Source: Candidatus Altimarinota bacterium (lineage in GTDB: Bacteria > Patescibacteriota > Gracilibacteria > BD1-5 > UBA6164). From it: a DNA stretch of 64,000 nucleotides. A program made the position numbers and the translations under genes. The notes below the pieces were generated by a model. The model made no database searches. It had not been told where the DNA came from and was given only the letters and a program-made list of their open reading frames with translations. The stretch lies in the NCBI GenBank assembly GCA_028689115.1, contig JAQTWV010000001.1:310001-374000 (forward strand), given 5' to 3'. Below, piece after piece: positions 58,103-64,000 of the stretch (positions are counted from its first letter, which is position 1; every line of letters begins with the position of its first letter).

Positions 58103-58218
58103 AATAATTTTGTTTTTGAAATAATTTAAAATTTTTAAAGTCTTTTACATATATTTAGATAAATAATTTATTTTGCAGACAATTCTTTATCTATATAAGT
58201 ATTGACAATTAATAATTT

Positions 58219-58245
58219 GTATACTTAAATTACTTTCACAAGAAT
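58219..58245. promoter_or_regulatory. Second copy of the shared leader motif
   Basis: GTATACTTAAATTACTTTCA then CAAGAAT; see the copy at 10619. On the minus strand it lies right at the predicted transcription start of the M23 gene. Confidence 0.4.
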
Positions 58246-58274
58246 ATTATGACATATATAATAATACTTGTCAA
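58246..58274 (-). promoter_or_regulatory. Promoter of the M23 peptidase operon
   Basis: On the minus strand TTGACA (58269-58274), 17-base spacer, CATAAT (58246-58251). Leader of about 140 bases to the ATG. Confidence 0.6.
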
Positions 58275-58311
58275 TTAATCAATTTATGGTTTAATATATT
58301 TTATTAATAAA

Positions 58312-58352
58312 AAAATAACTCTTCCCTATTTTATGGGAAAAGTTATTTAAAT
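58312..58352 (-). terminator. Terminator of the SulP transporter gene
   Basis: AATAACTCTTCCC and GGGAAAAGTTATT pair imperfectly around TATTTTAT; A- and T-runs on both sides. Confidence 0.65.
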
Positions 58353-58428
58353 TAATTAATAATAAAATAATACAAAAGTCAAATATATTGTATAATATAT
58401 TTATACAATAATTAATAAAAAAGTCAAA

Positions 58429-60084
58429 TTAAGTCAATTTTTCTATTATTTCAGCACTAGTTGTATATATCTTTTGATTTTCATCTAAGTATTTATAATT
58501 ATGTAATTTTTTTATAAAACTAGTTTCTATATCTTCAATTCAAGAAATATAAACATTTATATTATTATTTTTAAGTACATCAATCATTTCATCAATTGCT
58601 TCAATTCAATCAATATCTATATTTCACATATGCGCCAAAGATATTATTAATGATTGATTATGACTTAGTTTTTCAATTAATGATATATTTGTTTCTATAT
58701 TTAAATAATTTAATCAAAGCGAAAATTTAGTTAACACTAAATCATTATTATGTTGGCAATGTATATATTTTGATAATGATATTTTTTCTCTATATCATCA
58801 TTCTCTAAAAATTGTTACATAAGCGTCACTATTAGTTATTTTTTTAATATAGATAATAAGAGTTATAGATGTTCAAATAAGTATTCAATATGTTGGTTCC
58901 CAAAATACTGAGAAAAACGTAGTTATAATAGTTATAATAAATGCTTGTTTTTCTATATTATACAATTTTTTAAGTAAACCAATATCGATAAGTCATATAG
59001 CAATATTCATTAATATAGCTGAAATTATTGGAAAAGGTAGAAATTTAAATGCTCAATTAAATAATAAAGCAGAGATTAAAAGTGTAAAAAGTGCAATTAA
59101 AAATGCTGAAGTTCTATGATTTGCTCAAGAATTTATATTTAATGCTGTTCTTACAAATACTGCAGTGTTTGGTAATCATCATACAAGTCAAGTTCATATA
59201 TTTGATAATGCAAGTCCCAATACTTCTCTATCTTTATTAAATTTTACTTTAGTTATTTTTTCAGCAATTCTAGCAGAAATAATAGTTTCAATTATTGCAA
59301 TAATAGCAACTACTAGCGAAATATTAAAAAGTGATTTAAATATATCAATTAGATTTGATAATGATTCAATTTTTATATTTGTAAAAAATGAAAAATCAAC
59401 AAGTGAAAATGATAAGCTAGGAAACTTAGTAACTAAAAGAAGCATATTTGGAATCATTCATTTAGAAACTAGTATTCATATAATTATTCAAACAATTGTT
59501 AAAATTATAACTGCTGGGAATTTAGGAAAATATTTTTTACAAAACATTAAAAAACTAAGACCTAATCAAAAAGTAACAAAAGAAGATATATTTATGCTTC
59601 ATATATGTTTAAATAATTCATAAATATTCATTGCTATTTCATGGTGTTGTTCTATTTTTAATGCAGGATCATTTAATCATAGAGCTCATGATAATTGTCA
59701 TAATGCAATTGTTACTCACACAGATATTAAAAATCAATGTAGTGCAGTTGATGGAATAAGTGTTATATATTTTGTAAGTTTAAATATATAAACAAGTAGT
59801 ATAAAAAATCATGCAAATATTGCTATAAGTGGTAATAATAATACTCAATTTTCAGGATGTAACATTACAAATCAAAGTAATATACTACTTAATGCTCATG
59901 CAACTCAAAAAACATTGTAATGACTTGAAGCAAATAATGATGCTATTATTCATGCCCATATTCAAGTTATAATTCATTGTATTGGTGTTGCTCAAGATGC
60001 AACAGCTAGTGAAATTGATAAAGGTATATTTATCATGGCAACAGTAAGTCATGCCTTCCAATTTGATTTTAATTTATTTAGCAT
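58429..60084 (-). CDS. SulP-family anion transporter with STAS domain (551 aa)
   Basis: N-terminus KAGLTVAMINIPLSISLAVA, then SGATPMQGIITGIWAGIIAS is the SulP start (vaGlxvaxvxiPqalayA...P..GLyts). About 11-12 membrane helices with ALSNIGTGLVGGLPNTAVFV (family GNxxsglfGgxpxtgaxsRta) and RTALNINSGANHRTSAFL. The last ~120 residues are a STAS-like alpha/beta domain. SulP proteins carry sulfate, bicarbonate or dicarboxylates; substrate unknown. Follows the beta-helix gene after 20 bases. Confidence 0.92.
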
Positions 60085-60104
60085 ATATATTAGGTTATTT
60101 ATAT

Positions 60105-62180
60105 TTATTTTGAAAATATTCAATTAGGTGTTATTATCTTATTTTCCAATATAGACCCTTTTCACATATAATATCAAGTTATTTTAATATCAACTCAATA
60201 TAATTCTACTCATGGTGCTATTTTGTTTTTTCTTTCTATTTCTGAATCAATGATTTTTATTTTTTCATCTTTTCATCAAGCAATTGAAATACTATTTCAT
60301 AATCTAGAGTTTCTAATTTCTGCATTATTACATGTAATATTTCAAGTATTAACAACTGAATTAATAATAATTGTATTATTATATGTTGATGGATGATTAT
60401 AATCTCAAACTATATTTCTATTTATATCAGTATTAATTATTGATGACTCTCAATGAAAAACAGTATTTAATACAACTACATTATTTGATTTTTTATCACC
60501 TGGTCAGTGAATTATTACTTTTGCAAATACACTATTATTTATATCGGCACTTTGATTTTCATAATTTAGCTCATCAGATCTTATTAAAGTATCATAAAGT
60601 AGAGTGTCTTCTCAGTTTATTTCACATCTACCAGTTATTATACATTTTCATAGAAATCTACTTGAAATTTTTTCTTCATCTATTTTTGGCCGTTCTAATT
60701 CTTCGTTTAATATTTTAATAATCTCATTATTATCAACTCAATGTTCTAATAATTTTAATATATATGGAAATGTTATTGTTAGAAATTTTTGAGTATTTTT
60801 TGGATATGGTATAGTTGTTAGACAACAATCACTTTCTAATTCATTTTTTAATATTTCTTTTGATATTTTTCATCAAAATAATTTATAGACTTCATCTATT
60901 GATCTAGAACTTTTAAAATTATATTCTTTTGATTTTTCAAATCAGTCAATATTTTTGTTTAAATAATTTAATAAGCTTGTTATTGCTAAAAATATTTTAT
61001 TTTCAGGAGTAACATGATGAGAGTTAAAATTAATCATTCATTTGTAGTCTGGATTAATTCACTCTAATCAATTATTTAAATCTTGCTTTGATTTAAAACG
61101 AACAATAAATTTTCTTGATTTATTTTCATTTACAATTGTATAATTATAGAAATTTTGATTTTTAATATAATCTTCATAATCAATAATAAATGTTTTTGAT
61201 AAATATGCTTTAGAATCTTCAATAAGTTGTATATCAGTAGATTCTTCAATTATTTGTTTACAATGTAAGTATTTTTCTAAATTTAGATTTTCAATATTGT
61301 TAGTTATATTTGAAAAATTTGGAACCAAACAATTATCTGGAATAATTGACCCATTTTCAATATTACATGATGTTCATATTAAAGAGTCATTTCATATTTT
61401 TACATCAGTTCATACGATTGAATTCCACCAAATTACAGTATTATTTCAAATACTAGTTCAAGATCATATAATTGAATTTATTCATAAAAATACATTACTT
61501 CAAGATTGTATTGTTATTTCATAGTTACCATTTTCTTTGCGTTTTGGGTAAAAAGATACACTATGTGCAATTGAACTATTACTACCAATATCAAGCGATA
61601 AATTATCAATTATTTCATCACTTGAAAAAATTAATACTGCATTTTCATATCAATTTCTTCATAATTTTATAAATCTAATTCATTCTTGAAAATTAACTCA
61701 TTTACCTAATTTAATTTTAATGTCTTTTATATTAACAATTCAAAATTTGATTAGTTTTTTTAGTGATGCTAAACTTCATGGTACAAAATAGCAACTATCA
61801 TTTATTTCTAAATTTCATTTTTTTTCTATTTTTTTTAAAATTAAAGCAATATCATCACTTAAATTTCTTTTTCAAAATATATTATCTAATCTTCAAACTT
61901 GTTCAACTATATGTTCTACAGCCTTTCTTTTATCAGTTTCACTATCATTTATAAAGAAAATTTCACTTAAATCTTTTTTATAAATTTCATCATTTTTTTC
62001 ATCATTTTGATGAACTACTTCAAAAACATTTCATACTGAAATCATTTCAGTAAGTTCAGAATCACTTAATCACTCTCAATTAACTCAGATTTCTCACATC
62101 AATCAAGATCAATTATCTAATTCTGATTTTAATCCGTTACTAGTAGGTAATAAATTAACTACTTCAATATTAGCATTCAT
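60105..62180 (-). CDS. Large protein with left-handed beta-helix (hexapeptide) repeats (691 aa)
   Basis: No signal peptide. After an acidic helical start, residues ~225-290 show hexapeptide repeats (GINSIIGSGTSIGNNTVI, GTDVKIGNDSLIGTSCNI) as in LpxA/GlmU-type acyl- and nucleotidyl-transferases; a second beta-helix-like stretch occurs near 560-650 (VFHGESSIINTDINRNIVGD, NAEIRNSRLGNSISIA). Between them lies an unassigned mixed domain. The specific reaction is unknown. Shares an operon with the SulP transporter, an unusual partner. Start: ATG 62180 chosen as first in frame. Confidence 0.7.
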
Positions 62181-62400
62181 ATAAAAATAAATAAATTTTA
62201 AATTTATTTTACATTTAATTTGTTTAAGTTTGAGACTGTGAATATAACTTTAACACAATTATTTCTCAATTATTTCTTAAAATAAAACCGAGTATTTTTA
62301 GTTATATTTATTTTTTTGTCAAATCAATTTTTAAAAATTATATTTTTGATTGATTAAAAAAAATAAATATAATGCTAGAAATTTATTTAATTATTGCGAT

Positions 62401-63150
62401 ATGAATATATTTAGTGTTACATTTTATTGAATAACAATTGCTCCAACTTACTATGGATTAATGTATGCAATATCTTTTATTATTTGATATTTTATACTTG
62501 AAAAAAGAAAAATTATTTGAAAAAAATATCTAGAAGATTTATTCTTATATATATTTTTGTGAGTAGTTTTATGAGGTAGAATTTGATATATATTTTTTTA
62601 TAATTTATGAAATTACTTATCAAATCCTGTTGATATAATTAAATTTTGGGAATGATGAATGAGTTTTCATGGTTGAGTAATTTGAGTTATATTGGCAATG
62701 TATTTTTTCTCAAAAAAATACAAGCAATCATTTTTAATGATTGCTGATCAAATTACTTTAGTTCTACCTATTGGTTTATGATTTGGTAGGATTTGAAATT
62801 ATTTAAATAAAGAATTACTTGGATATTCTGACTATAATTGATTATTTGCAGTGTATAAAGATTGAATTTGATATTTCCCTTCACCATTATTGGAATCATT
62901 TTTAGAATGACTCCTTTTATTTTTATTTTTAAATTACTTTTATTTAAAAGGTAATCTAAAAAGATGACAAATTGCAAGCTTATTTTTGATACTTTATTCT
63001 ATTTTTAGGCTACTAGTAGAGATATTTTTTAGAGAACCAGACTCTCAAATTGGTTATATATTATGATATTTTACTATGTGAGAAATCCTTAGCTTACCTA
63101 TGTTTATTATTTGAATAATATTATTTTTAAGATTTAAAAATGAAAAATAA
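62401..63150 (+). CDS. lgt: Prolipoprotein diacylglyceryl transferase Lgt (249 aa)
   Basis: Inner-membrane enzyme that adds diacylglycerol to lipobox Cys. Seen: TYYGLMYAISFIIGYFI, GGRIGYIFFYN, WEGGMSFHGG with the catalytic His, LGFGRIGNYLNKELLG (Lgt signature GRxGNFxNxE), FREPDSQIGY and TMGEILSLPM. Conserved glycines are TGA. An upstream ATG at 62372 runs into TAA after 20 codons, so 62401 is the start. Overlaps the next gene by 11 bases. Confidence 0.95.
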
Positions 63151-63709
63151 TTATCCTATTTCATATATTCTTATATTTATATCATTTATTTTTACAATAA
63201 TTTGATATATAATTCCTGATATATATGTATTTTGATTAAATAAATATTTTTTAAATAATTGAAATTATACTATATTTTTTCTTCAATTATTTTTAAGTGT
63301 ATTTCTCCATTGAGGATTTTTCCATTTTTTCTTCAATTCTATTTTTATTTATATGTTTTGAACTTCATTAGAATTATTTGTATTATGAAGAAAAAAATAT
63401 TTAATTTTCTTTATTTTTATAGTTTTATTTAATGGAATTCTTGTAACTATTCTTTCGTGAGATAACACAAACACAATTTGAATAAGTGGTTTTTGTATGG
63501 CAATCTTAAGTTATTATGTTCTTGAATTAAGATCAAAAAATAATCCAGATTATAAATGATGAATAACTGCTATTATTTTAAATCTACTTATATGATTTAT
63601 GCCTTGAATTAGTCTTTTAGGACATTTATTTTGAGTAATAGGTGGAATATTGTTCTATTTGTATAATAAAGAGTTTTTAAGACCAAGAATGGTGTGAGAA
63701 GCAAACTAA
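63140..63709 (+). CDS. Rhomboid-family intramembrane serine protease (189 aa)
   Basis: Six membrane helices with the rhomboid pattern: FLHGGFFHFFFNSIFIYMFG (helix 2 HxxxN), GISGFCMAILSYYVL (catalytic GxSG) and SLLGHLFGVIGGILFYLY (catalytic His in GHxxGxxxG). Ends with a short positive tail. Start overlaps lgt (ATG 63140), which implies translational coupling. Possible substrates are membrane-anchored surface proteins like those in the array, but this is speculation. Confidence 0.88.
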
Positions 63710-63745
63710 AAAAACAAAACCGTAGGTTTTGTTTTTTTAGTTTGC
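63703..63745. terminator. Bidirectional terminator between rhomboid gene and holA
   Basis: AAACTAAAAAAACAAAACC and its complement around GTA, containing both stop codons. Confidence 0.88.
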
Positions 63746-64000
63746 AAGTAAACAACTTTCAAGTTCAAATCTAAAATCATTATCTTCAGTTCCAACCATA
63801 ACTCACGACTTCATTTTTTTATCTAGATTTATTAGACTTAGATATAATTTTGATAATCTCTCAAAACTTATCTTATAAGATTTTCATGCTAAAAAGGCTT
63901 TATTTCACAAACTCAAAATATTTCATATTTCATTTGGACTTAATTTTTCTTTTTTTAACTTCATTATATAAACACTTGTTCTTATATTTGCAAGTAGATT
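63737..64000 (-). CDS. holA: DNA polymerase III delta subunit HolA, C-terminal part (runs off right edge)
   Basis: The last 87 residues are visible: LLANIRTSVYIMKLKKEKLS, PNEIGNILSLGNKAFLAGKS, FERLSKLYLSLINLDKKMKS and LESCLLAN, which match the HolA clamp-loader C-terminal helical collar (LLxxlrxlyxxkl, LxxxDxxlKsG). It opens the sliding clamp within the clamp-loader complex. The N-terminal part is outside the window. Confidence 0.8.

Larger units (their letters stand above)
58103..58428. other. Intergenic region with promoter, shared leader motif and terminator
   Basis: 326 bases between two minus-strand genes, no ORF. Contains the M23 promoter, the motif also found at 10619, an inverted pair of TTGACA-containing sequences (58203 plus, 58274 minus) and the terminator of the transporter gene. 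Confidence 0.6.

Noticed and set aside
59165-59623. 152-residue plus-strand ORF
   Set aside because: It is antisense to the SulP transporter, whose frame has clear family motifs.

Overview
ORGANISM. The window is very AT-rich (around three quarters A+T by eye), and almost every real gene is cut by in-frame TGA codons when read with the standard code. When TGA is read as glycine the pieces join into full-length proteins, and TGA falls on invariant glycines (RuvC LGIDPG, PilT and MurD P-loops, ThyA PVYG, MurD GTKGKS). This is genetic code 25, used by the candidate phyla Absconditabacteria (SR1) and Gracilibacteria. All coordinates below come from re-reading both strands with TAA/TAG as the only stops. 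Starts are mostly ATG after A-rich leaders without Shine-Dalgarno motifs, and most operons end in strong hairpin-plus-T terminators. No rRNA or CRISPR array was seen.

LAYOUT. 1-6052 (minus): a NicO-type metal transporter running off the edge and a 1667-residue secreted DUF1800-DUF1501-SH3 fusion. 6192-12335: a secreted coiled-coil protein, two small genes, a glycine-rich prepilin, an odd tRNA with anticodon CCG, ruvC, a second prepilin and pilT (type IV pilus functions). 12431-21842: a DedA-PAP2-LssY_C fusion, murD/dedA/NUDIX operon, ftsH, thyA-folA and a three-gene unknown operon that extends to 22343. 22440-22821: an island of more GC-rich, hairpin-rich sequence with standard-code-looking ORFs. 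22821-28989 (minus): a likely defence island with two D12-class adenine methyltransferases, a HARE-HTH/nuclease-like protein, a DGQHR-motif protein, a membrane protein and a NYN-domain nuclease. 29107-41852: UvrD-type helicase-nuclease, rimO, a secreted transglutaminase, a C-terminal processing protease, a shortened polA, ndk, a U32 peptidase-family protein and a RhuM-like protein.

42557-52580 (minus): the most unusual region. A 1803-residue secreted subtilase (S8 domain, beta-propeller-like repeats, a papain-like segment, an OmpL47-like domain, an SdrD-B-like tail) is followed by five tandem paralogous genes for membrane-anchored proteins. Four of them are separated by orphan copies of the subtilase's SdrB tail. 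Two copies are a recent ~1 kb duplication and carry a (TA)7 tract that puts the gene out of frame. Several gene ends are perfect palindromes carrying the stop codon. It looks like a surface-protein cassette array able to vary by slippage and recombination. 52823-64000: ftsK, an M23 peptidase operon, a beta-helix protein with a SulP-STAS transporter, lgt with a rhomboid-like protein, and the end of holA.

TOGETHER. The gene content (type IV pilus retraction ATPase, many large secreted proteases and adhesion-type domains, nucleotide salvage enzymes, few biosynthetic genes) fits a small host-attached bacterium that lives on other cells; that lifestyle is inference from the lineage and gene content, not something the sequence proves.
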